This document shows positions 33,600-43,130 of a DNA stretch of 61,972 nucleotides, in pieces. How positions within the stretch are numbered: position 1 is the first letter of the stretch; every line of letters begins with the position of its first letter. Source of the DNA: Pelosinus sp. (GTDB lineage: Bacteria > Bacillota > Negativicutes > DSM-13327); assembly GCA_029239675.1 (NCBI GenBank), contig JARBUM010000016.1, positions 1 through 61,972 on the forward strand, written 5' to 3'. The notes under the pieces were generated by a model. It was not told the origin of the DNA. It did no database searches and was given only the letters and a program-made list of their open reading frames with translations. Position numbers and translations under genes: made by a program.

Positions 33600-35138
33600 T
33601 TGTCTAAGCATACGGAAACGGAATTAAAATTAAGTTGTACAGATGAGAGTGTATGGGAGAAGATACTGACAGCAGAGGCGTTAAGATCGGTAGTTGTGCC
33701 TGGATCGGAAGGTACCCAGCAATTAGAGGCGCGCTACTTTGATACGCCCAGTCATGCCTTACAGAAAGCAAAGTTGGCTTATCGCTTGCGCCTAGAGGCC
33801 GGGACTTGGATAGCTACTGTAAAGGGCGGCGGTTCATCCAAGGGGGGCTTACACGCCAGAATGGAATGGAATATACCTGTTCTTCATGGTGAGCCAGACA
33901 TAGAAGTCTTTTCTCATACAGACATCGGTGCGCAATTACAAGAAGTTGTGGGTGATGAGATACTAGAGCCTATTTTGATCACTTCTTTTGAACGAAGGAC
34001 AATAGATGTTGTTATGCCTGATGGAAGTACCATTGAAGTGGCGGCTGACAGAGGTGCTATTATCGCAGGAGAAAAAACTGCTCCCATCTTAGAAATAGAA
34101 TTAGAACTAAAAACAGGAAGACCTGGAGCCTTATTTCTGTTAGGTGCCGCTTTGGCCAAGGAGTATCCCTTGCTGCCTGAACCAGATAGTAAATTTTACC
34201 GTGGGCTCCTGCTGGCAGGTCTGTCTGCTGAAATTCCTAAGAAGAGTGAGCTACCCCTGCCGCAAGTAGATAAGACAAAACCCATTGGAGAGGCATTGTC
34301 GGCGCTATTGATAGAATTGATAGCTCAAATACTAGTAGCTCAGAGAGCTTTTCTAGAAAATCCAGAGCAACCAGAACGGACTTATGAACTGCGTGTTTGC
34401 TTGCGGAGACTACGGTCTGTACTAGCATTTGCGGAACCACTAGCTGTAATAAAACAGCATGTTTGGTATCAGGATGAATTAAGAAAGTTAGGGCAAAAAA
34501 TGGCGTCCTTACGACAACTGGATGTAGCCTTTGCTAGTTGGCAGCAATTAGTAGACTTTCAAATACCAGGCTTGAACAAAAAAGTCTGGTTGGGAGATAT
34601 TTTAACAGAAACCCGTAATCAGGAAATGGAAAACATTGCGGGTGAATGCAAGGCTGGTCTAGCAACTTCTCTATTATTAAATTTATGGGCGGAACTGTTG
34701 GATAAAGATTGGCAACAGTTGATTACCTATGATCATACAGCGGAGGAATATGTTGTTAATAACGTAGCCAGTTGGCTTAAAAAGGTTAGGAAAGAAGAAG
34801 AAACAGTGGAGTGGACAGATATTGAGAGCATTCACAATCTGCGCTTAGGAATAAAAAAGCTTAGGTATGTAGCGGAAGTGATGCAACCGATCCTTACTGA
34901 GAGTGCTCGTCTCGTTGAGCAACTAGCAAGATTGCAGGATATTCTGGGTGTAATAGTTGACGCTCATGGCACTGAAGTATTGCTAAGAACATTGTTACGA
35001 GAAAAATCGAGTAGGGCTGTACATTTAGAAGCTGGCATGTTGATTGGCTGGCAGGTACGTGAGCAGTTGTCTTTACAGAAAAAGTTAGAGAAGTCCTGGA
35101 AGAAGTTCAACCGCATAGCAAAAAAGTGGAAGTCGTAA
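33600..35138 (+). CDS. CYTH-CHAD domain protein (putative inorganic triphosphatase)
   Basis: A 512-residue fusion. Residues about 1-200 are a CYTH triphosphate-tunnel domain with the ExExK motif near the start (TETELKLS), EARYFDTP and paired YRLRLE; residues about 220-505 are a CHAD helical domain with conserved His (YELRVCLRRLRS and IHNLRLGIKKLRY). CHAD binds polyphosphate and the CYTH domain hydrolyses triphosphates, so a role in polyphosphate metabolism is plausible. Start TTG 33600 after GGTGAT. Confidence 0.92.
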   Translation: MSKHTETELKLSCTDESVWEKILTAEALRSVVVPGSEGTQQLEARYFDTPSHALQKAKLAYRLRLEAGTWIATVKGGGSSKGGLHARMEWNIPVLHGEPDIEVFSHTDIGAQLQEVVGDEILEPILITSFERRTIDVVMPDGSTIEVAADRGAIIAGEKTAPILEIELELKTGRPGALFLLGAALAKEYPLLPEPDSKFYRGLLLAGLSAEIPKKSELPLPQVDKTKPIGEALSALLIELIAQILVAQRAFLENPEQPERTYELRVCLRRLRSVLAFAEPLAVIKQHVWYQDELRKLGQKMASLRQLDVAFASWQQLVDFQIPGLNKKVWLGDILTETRNQEMENIAGECKAGLATSLLLNLWAELLDKDWQQLITYDHTAEEYVVNNVASWLKKVRKEEETVEWTDIESIHNLRLGIKKLRYVAEVMQPILTESARLVEQLARLQDILGVIVDAHGTEVLLRTLLREKSSRAVHLEAGMLIGWQVREQLSLQKKLEKSWKKFNRIAKKWKS

Positions 35139-35144
35139 CAGAGA

Positions 35145-35179
35145 AAAACCAGCACATTCTATGATGTGCTGGTTTTTTT
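35145..35179 (+). terminator. Intrinsic terminator after the CYTH-CHAD gene
   Basis: AACCAGCACAT and ATGTGCTGGTT stem with a 6-base loop, then TTTTTTT. Confidence 0.92.
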
Positions 35180-35261
35180 CTGGTCGCGCCAAATTCATAT
35201 TATTACGCTCGAATAGTAGCGTTTAGCCTAGGCATATAATAACATGAACCGGTTGCTTTTC

Positions 35262-37919
35262 TTATTTGGTTCCGTAGTTTTCGCCTTTGCTAATAGCGGC
35301 TTGGGCTGCAGCTAAGCGCGCAATGGGGACTCGATATGGAGAGCAGCTGACAAAGTCAAGGCCAATTTGATGGCAGAATGCGATGGAGCGAGCTTCGCCG
35401 CCATGTTCGCCGCAAATACCAATTAGAATGTCAGGTCTGGTTTTTCGCCCATTTTCTACGGCAATTTCCATTAGTTTGCCTACGCCTTTAGTATCGAGAG
35501 TAATAAAAGGATTGTCTGCTAAGAGCTTCATATCCAAATAATCATTTAAGAATTTACCTTCTGCGTCATCACGGCTAAAGCCTAAGCAGGTCTGGGTCAG
35601 GTCATTGGTGCCAAAGCTAAAGAATTGAGCTTCGGTAGCCAATTCGCCAGCCAAGAGTGCGGCGCGAGGCAGTTCAATCATGGTACCTGATGTATAGTGG
35701 AAGGATACCTTATGTTCTTCCATGGTAGCTTTAGCAATTCCATCAATTTTTTCTCTGAAGAAATTCATTTCAGCACTGCCAATGGTTAGGGGAATTTCGA
35801 TTTCAGGTAATACTTTGTAGCCTTCTATGGTAAGTCGAGCAGCTGCATTGCAGATGGCCTGTATTTGCATTTCGTATATTTCTGGGAAAGTAATGCCTAA
35901 ACGGCAGCCCCGATGCCCGAGCATTGGGTTGGACTCATGAAGAGTACGGACTTTTCGCAAGAGTGCTTCCTTTTCGGCTAAAAGTGTCATATTTTCTTCT
36001 GTAATTTGGAGTGTTGTAGTTTCAATGAGTAGTTCTTCCATACTAGGAAGAAATTCATGGAGTGGAGGATCTAAGAGACGAATGCAGACGGGATAGCCTG
36101 CCATGACTTTGAGTATGCCATAAAAGTCTTCTTCCTGCATTGGCAGCAGATGGGATAGAGCTGTTTTGCGTTCTTCAAAATTTCCTGCCAGGATCATATC
36201 TTGCACATAAGGCAAACGATCTTGCCCCATAAACATATGCTCTGTACGGGTTAATCCAATGCCTTTGGCACCAAACTCTAAGGCCTTTTTCGCATCTGTA
36301 GGATTGTCGGCATTGGCTCTAACTTCCAACTTCTTATATTCGTCAGCCCAATTTAGTAGGGTCAGGTATTCAGTAGATAGTTCAGGATCTTTCATTGGTA
36401 CAAGTCCCGCTATGACCCTTCCTGTTGAGCCATCAATGGAGATGACATCGCCTTCATTAATGATAGTTTGTCCAATAGTAAAAGTCTTAGTATGATAGTT
36501 GATTTTTACTGCTTCGCAGCCGCATACGCAAGGCTTGCCCATACCGCGAGCTACTACCGCTGCATGACTGGTCATGCCTCCGCGACTAGTTAAAATACCT
36601 TGGGCGGCAATGATACCATGGATATCATCGGGAGTGGTTTCCGTGCGTACGAGCATTACCTTTTGTCCTTTTTTACCTAGCTGTTCTGCATGGTCAGCAT
36701 CAAAGACAACGATACCGGAAGCTGCACCAGGAGAAGCAGGTAGCCCTGTAGCCATGATGTCTAATTTGGCATTAGGGTCAATTTGGCGATGAAGCAATTG
36801 GTCTAGTTGGGCTGGCTCGATTAATAACAAAGCATCTTGTTTACTGATCAGACCCTCCGCAGCCAAGTCGTGGGCAATTTTGACGCCAGCTTGGGCAGTT
36901 CGTTTACCATTTCTAGTTTGTAATATATATAAAATACCTTTTTCAATAGTAAACTCAATATCCTGTACATTTTTATAATGTTTTTCTAATATCTTGGCAG
37001 TTTTAGCAAATTGGGCATAAACTTCAGGCATTTCTGCTTCCAATTTAGCAATCGGCTGAGGAGTGCGGATGCCAGCCACCACGTCTTCTCCTTGGGCATT
37101 TGTTAAATATTCTCCGTATAGCAAATTTTCACCAGTGGAAGGATTTCTGGTAAAGGCTACACCTGTACCGCAATCATTGCCCATATTCCCAAATACCATG
37201 GATTGAATATTGACGGCAGTACCTAAATCATGATCAATTTTATTAAGATTACGATAGATGAAAGCACGGTCGTTATTCCAAGAACGAAATACAGCTTCGA
37301 TGGACAAGAATAATTGCTCTATTGGATCTTCAGGGAAGGCTGAGCCTGTCCGTTCGAATACCAACTCTTTGTAACTGTCTATTACTGCGCGTAAGGTGTC
37401 AGCTGACATTTCTTGGTCAAAGGTAACACCTTGCTTCTTTTTGTGTTGTGTTAATAGTTGTTCAAATTCATATTTGTGAATTTCCAATACTACATCACCA
37501 AACATTTGGATAAAACGACGATAAGAATCATAAGCGAAGATAAGATTATTTGTATTTTTAGCTACAGCCTGTACCGTTTTTTCGTTTAATCCAAGATTTA
37601 AAATAGTGTCCATCATACCGGGCATAGAGAATACCGCCCCAGAGCGAACGGAAACTAAGAGGGGATTTTCTGCATCTCCTAGTTTTTTGCCGATGGTGTT
37701 CTCTAGATGCGCCAAATTCTGGCGCACCTCTTCTATAATATTGTTTGGAAGTTTTTTACCATTTTCATAGTATTCTTTGCAGGCGGCTGTAGTAATCGTC
37801 ATACCTGGAGGTACAGGAAGGCCAATATTGGTCATTTCTGCTAGATTAGCTCCTTTACCTCCTAGTAGTGAACGCATGTCAGAGCAACCTTGATTAAATA
37901 AATATACGAATTTTTCCAT
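35262..37919 (-). CDS. ppdK: Pyruvate, phosphate dikinase
   Basis: An 885-residue enzyme interconverting pyruvate/ATP/Pi and PEP/AMP/PPi. The N-terminal nucleotide-binding domain has LLGGKGANLAEM; the phosphohistidine domain has LTSRGGMTSHAAVVARGMGK with the catalytic His and the adjacent Thr that the partner regulator phosphorylates; the C-terminal PEP/pyruvate barrel ends with CGEHGGEARSIAFC. Length matches bacterial PPDK. It overlaps its regulator by one base at 37919 and is transcribed from the ccpN side, an operon for gluconeogenic control. Confidence 0.97.
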   Translation of the reverse strand: MEKFVYLFNQGCSDMRSLLGGKGANLAEMTNIGLPVPPGMTITTAACKEYYENGKKLPNNIIEEVRQNLAHLENTIGKKLGDAENPLLVSVRSGAVFSMPGMMDTILNLGLNEKTVQAVAKNTNNLIFAYDSYRRFIQMFGDVVLEIHKYEFEQLLTQHKKKQGVTFDQEMSADTLRAVIDSYKELVFERTGSAFPEDPIEQLFLSIEAVFRSWNNDRAFIYRNLNKIDHDLGTAVNIQSMVFGNMGNDCGTGVAFTRNPSTGENLLYGEYLTNAQGEDVVAGIRTPQPIAKLEAEMPEVYAQFAKTAKILEKHYKNVQDIEFTIEKGILYILQTRNGKRTAQAGVKIAHDLAAEGLISKQDALLLIEPAQLDQLLHRQIDPNAKLDIMATGLPASPGAASGIVVFDADHAEQLGKKGQKVMLVRTETTPDDIHGIIAAQGILTSRGGMTSHAAVVARGMGKPCVCGCEAVKINYHTKTFTIGQTIINEGDVISIDGSTGRVIAGLVPMKDPELSTEYLTLLNWADEYKKLEVRANADNPTDAKKALEFGAKGIGLTRTEHMFMGQDRLPYVQDMILAGNFEERKTALSHLLPMQEEDFYGILKVMAGYPVCIRLLDPPLHEFLPSMEELLIETTTLQITEENMTLLAEKEALLRKVRTLHESNPMLGHRGCRLGITFPEIYEMQIQAICNAAARLTIEGYKVLPEIEIPLTIGSAEMNFFREKIDGIAKATMEEHKVSFHYTSGTMIELPRAALLAGELATEAQFFSFGTNDLTQTCLGFSRDDAEGKFLNDYLDMKLLADNPFITLDTKGVGKLMEIAVENGRKTRPDILIGICGEHGGEARSIAFCHQIGLDFVSCSPYRVPIARLAAAQAAISKGENYGTK

Positions 37920-38749
37920 TATCCAACAACTCCTTTACGATAAAAATCTAAGACTCTTTCTGCAGTTTCTTCTGTTGCTTTATTTGTAATGTCAATGATA
38001 GGACAACCTACTTTACGCATAATTCCTTGGGCATAATCAAGTTCCTCAATAATACGTTCTAAATTGGCATAGTTGCCAGAAGGCTGTAATCCCATAGCTC
38101 TAAGACGATCTCGACGTATTTCAAATAATAAGGAGGGCTTGATAGTGAGTCCAACGACTTTATGAGGAGCTACTTGAAAAAGTTCAGGTGGCGGCGGGAT
38201 CTCTTTCACTAGAGGAACATTGGCAGCTTTAATGCCTTTGTGTGCTAGATACATGCATAAAGGGGTCTTAGAGGCCCTTGATACACCTGTGATGACAATG
38301 TCTGCTTGCAATAGACCGCGAGGATCTTTGCCATCATCAAATTTTACGGCAAATTCAATGGCTTCAATTTTTGTGAAATAAGCCTGATCTATTTTGCGAA
38401 TGAGGCCTGGCTCATTGCGAGGTGACAAGTGGGTAATTGCTTGTAAACCGTCGATGACAGGGCCCATGATATCTACATGAATAATTCCCAACCTATGGGC
38501 TTTGGTTTCTAAAGCCTCTTTTAAATCAGGTCGTACTAAGGTATAAAAAATAGCGCCATTTCTTTCTGCTGCTTTGTCCAAGATCGCATCGATTTGTGCA
38601 GCCGACTTTAAATAAGGCTTACGTTCAATCTCAATGTTTGTGCCATTAAATTGACTAATCGCCGCTTTTACAACTGACTCTCCTGTTTCGCCAATAGAGT
38701 CAGATAATATGTAGACAATGGGAACTTGGCTGTTATGTAGATTGTTCAA
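37919..38749 (-). CDS. Pyruvate phosphate dikinase regulatory protein (kinase/pyrophosphorylase)
   Basis: A 276-residue DUF299 bifunctional regulator that phosphorylates a Thr of PPDK with ADP and removes it with phosphate. It opens VPIVYILSDSIGETGESVVKAA and carries the P-loop-like GVSRASKTPLCMYLAHKG (residues about 150-167). TTG 38749 is the likely start, 7 bases after GGAGG. It lies between ccpN and ppdK and overlaps ppdK by one base, supporting coupled translation. Confidence 0.95.
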   Translation of the reverse strand: MNNLHNSQVPIVYILSDSIGETGESVVKAAISQFNGTNIEIERKPYLKSAAQIDAILDKAAERNGAIFYTLVRPDLKEALETKAHRLGIIHVDIMGPVIDGLQAITHLSPRNEPGLIRKIDQAYFTKIEAIEFAVKFDDGKDPRGLLQADIVITGVSRASKTPLCMYLAHKGIKAANVPLVKEIPPPPELFQVAPHKVVGLTIKPSLLFEIRRDRLRAMGLQPSGNYANLERIIEELDYAQGIMRKVGCPIIDITNKATEETAERVLDFYRKGVVG

Positions 38750-38789
38750 AGAGGGCCTCCTTTATCATGGTAATTTGGAATGTTTGTTC

Positions 38790-39464
38790 TTAACTTTCTG
38801 CTAGCTGAACAAAAAGACGTGTAATGTTGGTTTTTGTAAAACGGCCAATTACTTGATATTTGGTTGTTTCACCTACCTTTAAGGTCTTAACTACTGGAAG
38901 GGCATCTACTTGGTGAAAAAGAAGCTTCTGAGCTGCTGATAATACAGATTCTTCCGGCGTTGTTAAAATAATCTTAGGCATTCTTGTCATGATGATATTA
39001 ACGGGAAGTTCGTTATTGTTTTTGCCTCCCATTGCGGCTTTCAAGAGATCCTTCCTGGAGATAGCTCCTTCTAGGAAATTATCTTCAGACACTACAAAAA
39101 TAGTACCTACATCTTCTGTAAATAAAGTAACGATAGCATCGTAGACCGTCGTGTTTTCCTTTACCACTATGGGTAAGGAGAGGGTATCGGCAATGAGAAT
39201 GGAGTCAAAAGACATTGTGTTTAGTTTCTGTAGATCTCGACCCGTAAAATAATAGCCAACTTTAGGTTTAGCATTGACTAGTTTCGACATGGTTAAGATC
39301 GCTAAATCCGAACGAAGAGCTGCACGGCTGAGGCTTAATTTTTCTGCAATTTTGCTACCTGTAATCGGGCCGAGGGTTTGTATTATTTCTAAAATGTTAG
39401 TTTGGCGTATAGTGAGTTGTATAATAAAACCACCTTCTAGATGAAATAGTATACTATATATCAT
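38790..39464 (-). CDS. ccpN: CcpN-type HTH-CBS transcriptional repressor
   Basis: A 224-residue regulator: N-terminal winged HTH (residues about 20-70, GSKIAEKLSLSRAALRSDL) and two CBS domains (DTLSLPIVVKENTTVYDAIV and VNIIMTRMPKIILTTPEESV). It is homologous to CcpN, which represses gluconeogenic genes in Bacillus and adjoins the PPDK regulator there too. ATG 39464 has only a weak SD; the strong AGAAGGTGG at about 39437-39431 would serve an ATT or ATA start near 39425, so the true N-terminus is uncertain. Two palindromic sites overlap its promoter. Confidence 0.85.
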   Translation of the reverse strand: MIYSILFHLEGGFIIQLTIRQTNILEIIQTLGPITGSKIAEKLSLSRAALRSDLAILTMSKLVNAKPKVGYYFTGRDLQKLNTMSFDSILIADTLSLPIVVKENTTVYDAIVTLFTEDVGTIFVVSEDNFLEGAISRKDLLKAAMGGKNNNELPVNIIMTRMPKIILTTPEESVLSAAQKLLFHQVDALPVVKTLKVGETTKYQVIGRFTKTNITRLFVQLAES

Positions 39465-39499
39465 TGTTTTCTCTTATATAGTATACTACATAAATTATA
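39446..39499 (-). promoter_or_regulatory. Promoter with paired TAGTATACTA operators of ccpN
   Basis: ATAGTATACTAT (39446-39457) and TAGTATACTA (39479-39488) are perfect palindromes whose centres are 32 bases apart, three helical turns. The second overlaps the start side of a TATAAT at 39499-39494 (minus strand). The arrangement suggests cooperative autorepression. Confidence 0.6.
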
Positions 39500-39714
39500 T
39501 AATACCTGCTTATATAGAGAAAAAAGTATGTTTTTTTACAATCTATTATTCATATAACAAAAACAGGTATGGTACTTTACTATTTATATGCAGATGCTAG
39601 TACAAAATACTATCCTAATAAATCCTTTATTTCACGCTAAAAAAGCAGGGGATAAGGCGGTGGATATATAAATAAAGGAAACAAGGAAATGATGGTACTT
39701 TTGAGGGGAAGAAT

Positions 39715-40356
39715 ATGATGATTGAAGAGAGTATCGGATATTTATTAACGAACATTGATAAATATTATGAAGCTGTCATTATTCATATAGAAATTAGTGT
39801 TGCAGCTATTTTAGCCAGTCTTATCCTAGCTATTCCATTAGGAATCTTATGTGCAAAAAATAGCAGAGTATCCTATGCTCTGATTAATGTTTTTAATATT
39901 CTGCGCATTATCCCTAGCTTGGCGATACTGGTTGTTGCCATGCCAATATTGGGGACTGGTTTTATACCTGCCTTGTTTGCACTTACCTTATTGGCTATAC
40001 CCCCTATATTGATTAATACCTATGTAGGCTTTAAGAACATTAATCCTTCGATAATCGAATGCGCCGAAGGTATGGGAATGAATGCTAAGAAGATCCTCTT
40101 TGGCGTAGAAATTCCCATCGCAATGCCGCTCATCATTACTGGATTGAGAACGTCTGCTACTGAGGTTATTGCCAGTGCTACGTTGGCATCTTATATCGGT
40201 GCAGGCGGCTTAGGCGATTTTATATTTACTGGTATTGGGATGAATGATTTTCGCATTGTATTGATAGGAGGGATGTCAGTAGCTTTACTATCTGTTTTCA
40301 CAGAAGTATCTTTGGCAGTTGTGCAGCATAGTGTTACTAGATATCAGCGAGATTAA
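39715..40356 (+). CDS. opuCB: Osmolyte ABC transporter permease
   Basis: A 213-residue permease with about five membrane helices and the ABC permease EAA loop (ECAEGMGMNAKKILFGVEIP). It matches the OpuCB/OpuCD class for glycine betaine, carnitine or choline. First gene of a four-gene unit with the binding protein, ATPase and second permease. GAGGGGAAG precedes ATG 39715. Confidence 0.9.
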   Translation: MMIEESIGYLLTNIDKYYEAVIIHIEISVAAILASLILAIPLGILCAKNSRVSYALINVFNILRIIPSLAILVVAMPILGTGFIPALFALTLLAIPPILINTYVGFKNINPSIIECAEGMGMNAKKILFGVEIPIAMPLIITGLRTSATEVIASATLASYIGAGGLGDFIFTGIGMNDFRIVLIGGMSVALLSVFTEVSLAVVQHSVTRYQRD

Positions 40357-40375
40357 AACAATAGGAGAGTGGAAA

Positions 40376-41296
40376 ATGGTTAAAAAAGTGTCTAGAATAG
40401 GAATGTTTTTATTGTTATCCACGATAGTCTTAATGTCGGTTTTAACGGGATGCAGCACTAACAAATCTAGCTCCGATAATGTAAAAGGAAATAAAGCAAC
40501 GATAAAAGTAGGTTCTAAAGACTTCACAGAATCTTTAATTCTAGGAGAACTGTATGCTTTATCCTTGGAAAATGCAGGTTATACAGTAGAACGAAAATTG
40601 AATTTAGGTAGTGCAATTGTCCACACTTCAATAGTAAGCGGAGAGATTGATTTTTATCCTGAGTATACGGGAACTGGTTTGTTGACGGTCTTGAAAGAGA
40701 AGCCTAAATTTGATTCAAAAGAAGTGTATAATGAAGTCTCTAGTAAATATAAAGAAAAATTTAAACTGATCTGGCTAGAGCCTTCTTCTGCTAACGACTC
40801 TCAAGGTTTAGTAATTACGAAAAAGGCAGCAGATCAATATCAAATACATACCATTTCTGACTTGCAAAAAAATGCTAGCAGCATCCGTTTTGCTTCACAA
40901 GGACAATTTGATGAGAGAGCAGACGGGCTACCAGCGCTAGTAAAGACTTATGGTCCCTTTAATTTTAAAGAGCGCAAGTTATATGATAACGGTATTAAAT
41001 ACGATGTGCTCCATAATGATAAGGCTGATCTTGCGGTGGCATATACCACAGAAGGTGAACTAAGCAAGGATGAGTTTGTTGTGTTAGAAGATGACAAACA
41101 TGTATGGCCTCCTTATAATATTGCTCCTGTTATCAGGCAAGATGTCTTAGAAAAAAATCCTGAAATAAGGGATATTTTAAATAAAATCACAGTAAAGCTG
41201 GATAACAAGACTGTGATTACTTTAAATGCTGAAGTGGATGTTAAGAAACAGGAATATGCTGAGGTGGCAAAAGAGTTTTTTAATAAAATAAAATAG
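40376..41296 (+). CDS. opuCC: Osmolyte ABC transporter substrate-binding lipoprotein
   Basis: A 306-residue lipoprotein: signal peptide with lipobox LTGC (Cys about 23), then a type II periplasmic-binding fold beginning TIKVGSKDFTESLILGELYA, the quaternary-amine binding signature. The ligand Tyr/Trp are not resolvable by eye. I start at ATG 40376 after AGGAGAG; a longer in-frame start inside the upstream permease would destroy the signal peptide. Anchored outside the membrane, it delivers glycine betaine or choline to the permeases. Confidence 0.92.
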   Translation: MVKKVSRIGMFLLLSTIVLMSVLTGCSTNKSSSDNVKGNKATIKVGSKDFTESLILGELYALSLENAGYTVERKLNLGSAIVHTSIVSGEIDFYPEYTGTGLLTVLKEKPKFDSKEVYNEVSSKYKEKFKLIWLEPSSANDSQGLVITKKAADQYQIHTISDLQKNASSIRFASQGQFDERADGLPALVKTYGPFNFKERKLYDNGIKYDVLHNDKADLAVAYTTEGELSKDEFVVLEDDKHVWPPYNIAPVIRQDVLEKNPEIRDILNKITVKLDNKTVITLNAEVDVKKQEYAEVAKEFFNKIK

Positions 41297-41379
41297 ATAA
41301 GCTAGAAATAAAGAAGGATAGAGAAGATAAAGAGGATAGAATCTTACTGATATTGGGAAAGGACAAGGAGGTATATATA

Positions 41380-42357
41380 ATGGCTAGAACTGCAATCGAG
41401 TTTCGTAATGTAAGTAAGCAATATACCAATGCATCCCAATATGCTGTATCAGGAGTCAATATTAGTATTGAAGAGGGAAGCTTCATTACTATTTTAGGAA
41501 CTTCCGGATCAGGGAAGACCACCTTTCTAAAAATGGTCAATCGGATTTATGAACCGACTTCCGGTGAAATTTTGTATTTCGGACAACCGATTCAGAATTT
41601 ACAACTAGAAGAGTATCGACGTAAAATTGGTTATGTCATTCAGCAAGTTGGTTTATTTCCCCATATGACAGTGGAAGAAAATATTGGAACCATCCCCCAA
41701 ATCTTAAAATGGGATAAAGAGAAAATCGCGAATCGAGTCGCAGAACTTCTAGAGCTTGTATGCCTTTCGCCTAAGGATTTCAAAAAGCGATATCCAAGAC
41801 AATTATCTGGTGGTCAGCAGCAGAGAGTTGGCTTGGCAAGAGCGATGGCTGCTGATCCAAGCATTATGCTGATGGATGAACCTTTTGGTGCCATTGATGC
41901 TATCACTCGGCAAAATTTACAAGATGAGCTAATCAACATTCAAAGGAAGCTGAACAAAACAATCTTATTTGTAACTCACGATGTTGGTGAAGCTCTTAAG
42001 TTAGGTGATAAAGTCGTGATTATGCATGAAGGAAAAATTCAGCAATTTGGCGCAGTCTATGAGATTATCTCCAAACCGGCTAATGATTATGTGGCTCGTT
42101 TGATTGCGACTCAGGATATTGTGCAGCGGTTAAAAGTACTAAAGGCACAATCGGTGATGTTGCCTGTTGATCCGTTGACCAGGGACAACGCTTTTCGGGT
42201 GAGTAAGGAAGAATCCTTGCATAAGATATTGACTTATTTTCTAGAGCATGACCACAATCATGTGCTGGTAGAAGATGAAAGGCGAAGTGTAGTTGGGAAA
42301 ATCACATGGGATCAGCTAAAGGCTAGTACTAAGCAGGGTAAGATACTATCTGCTTAA
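41380..42357 (+). CDS. opuCA: Osmolyte ABC transporter ATP-binding protein with CBS domain
   Basis: A 325-residue ABC ATPase. Walker A is ILGTSGSGKTTFLKMV, the signature LSGGQQQRVGLARAMA and Walker B IMLMDEPFGAID. After the ATPase (about 240 residues) a CBS-like tail follows (ESLHKILTYFLEHDHNHVL), typical of OpuCA and OpuAA, which sense ionic strength. ATG 41380 follows AAGGAGG; an upstream in-frame start lacks an SD. Confidence 0.93.
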   Translation: MARTAIEFRNVSKQYTNASQYAVSGVNISIEEGSFITILGTSGSGKTTFLKMVNRIYEPTSGEILYFGQPIQNLQLEEYRRKIGYVIQQVGLFPHMTVEENIGTIPQILKWDKEKIANRVAELLELVCLSPKDFKKRYPRQLSGGQQQRVGLARAMAADPSIMLMDEPFGAIDAITRQNLQDELINIQRKLNKTILFVTHDVGEALKLGDKVVIMHEGKIQQFGAVYEIISKPANDYVARLIATQDIVQRLKVLKAQSVMLPVDPLTRDNAFRVSKEESLHKILTYFLEHDHNHVLVEDERRSVVGKITWDQLKASTKQGKILSA

Positions 42358-42375
42358 TGAACAAGGTGGCTGCAT

Positions 42376-43041
42376 ATGATTACGTATCTATTCAAATATT
42401 ATGAGCAAATGTCTATGCTATTATTGGAGCATTTGTATATTGTCTTTTTAAGTATGATGATTTCTCTATTATTTGCAATACCAGTAGGATTGTTAATTGC
42501 AAGGTCAAAGTGGTTGTCTACGGTTGTATTATCTTTCTTTGGCATCGTGTATTCTATACCCAGTTTAGCCTTATTCTCTTTTTTGCTCCCAGTCTTCGGA
42601 TTGGGAAAGTTGACTGCTATTGCTGTGCTAGTTATTTATAATCAATATATTCTCGTTAGAAATACGTTAACCGGTTTTCAGTCGATTGATGCTTCCATTA
42701 TCGAGGCAGGTTATGGAATGGGGCTTAGTGCTAGACATATGTTTTTTAAAATACAATTACCGTTGGCCCTGCCAATTATTTTAGGTGGCATCCGCATTGC
42801 AACCGTGTCTACCATTGGTATAGCAACCATTGCAGCTGTTATTCATGCAGGCGGGTTAGGCATTTTGCTCTTTGATGGACTGCGAATGAATTATTTGCCG
42901 AAGATTCTCTGGGGAACTATTCTATCCGCCCTTTTAGCATACTTGGCCAATTATGTCTTATTATCTTATGAGACCAAAGCAATACTGAAGGCTAGAGGCG
43001 AATATAATGAGGATCAAGAAGGGGCAGAAGTTTCTAGCTAG
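42376..43041 (+). CDS. opuCD: Second osmolyte ABC transporter permease
   Basis: A 221-residue permease with about five helices and the EAGYGMGLSARHMFFKIQLP permease loop. Completes the OpuC-type set of two permeases, ATPase and binding protein. AAGGTGG lies before ATG 42376, 18 bases after opuCA. Confidence 0.9.
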   Translation: MITYLFKYYEQMSMLLLEHLYIVFLSMMISLLFAIPVGLLIARSKWLSTVVLSFFGIVYSIPSLALFSFLLPVFGLGKLTAIAVLVIYNQYILVRNTLTGFQSIDASIIEAGYGMGLSARHMFFKIQLPLALPIILGGIRIATVSTIGIATIAAVIHAGGLGILLFDGLRMNYLPKILWGTILSALLAYLANYVLLSYETKAILKARGEYNEDQEGAEVSS

Positions 43042-43130
43042 GAAAATTTTTCTTGTAAGTTATTTTGTGCCAGATATGATAGAATATTCATAAGATGTTA
43101 CATTAATTTAATATAGACTGGAGGGCTAAA

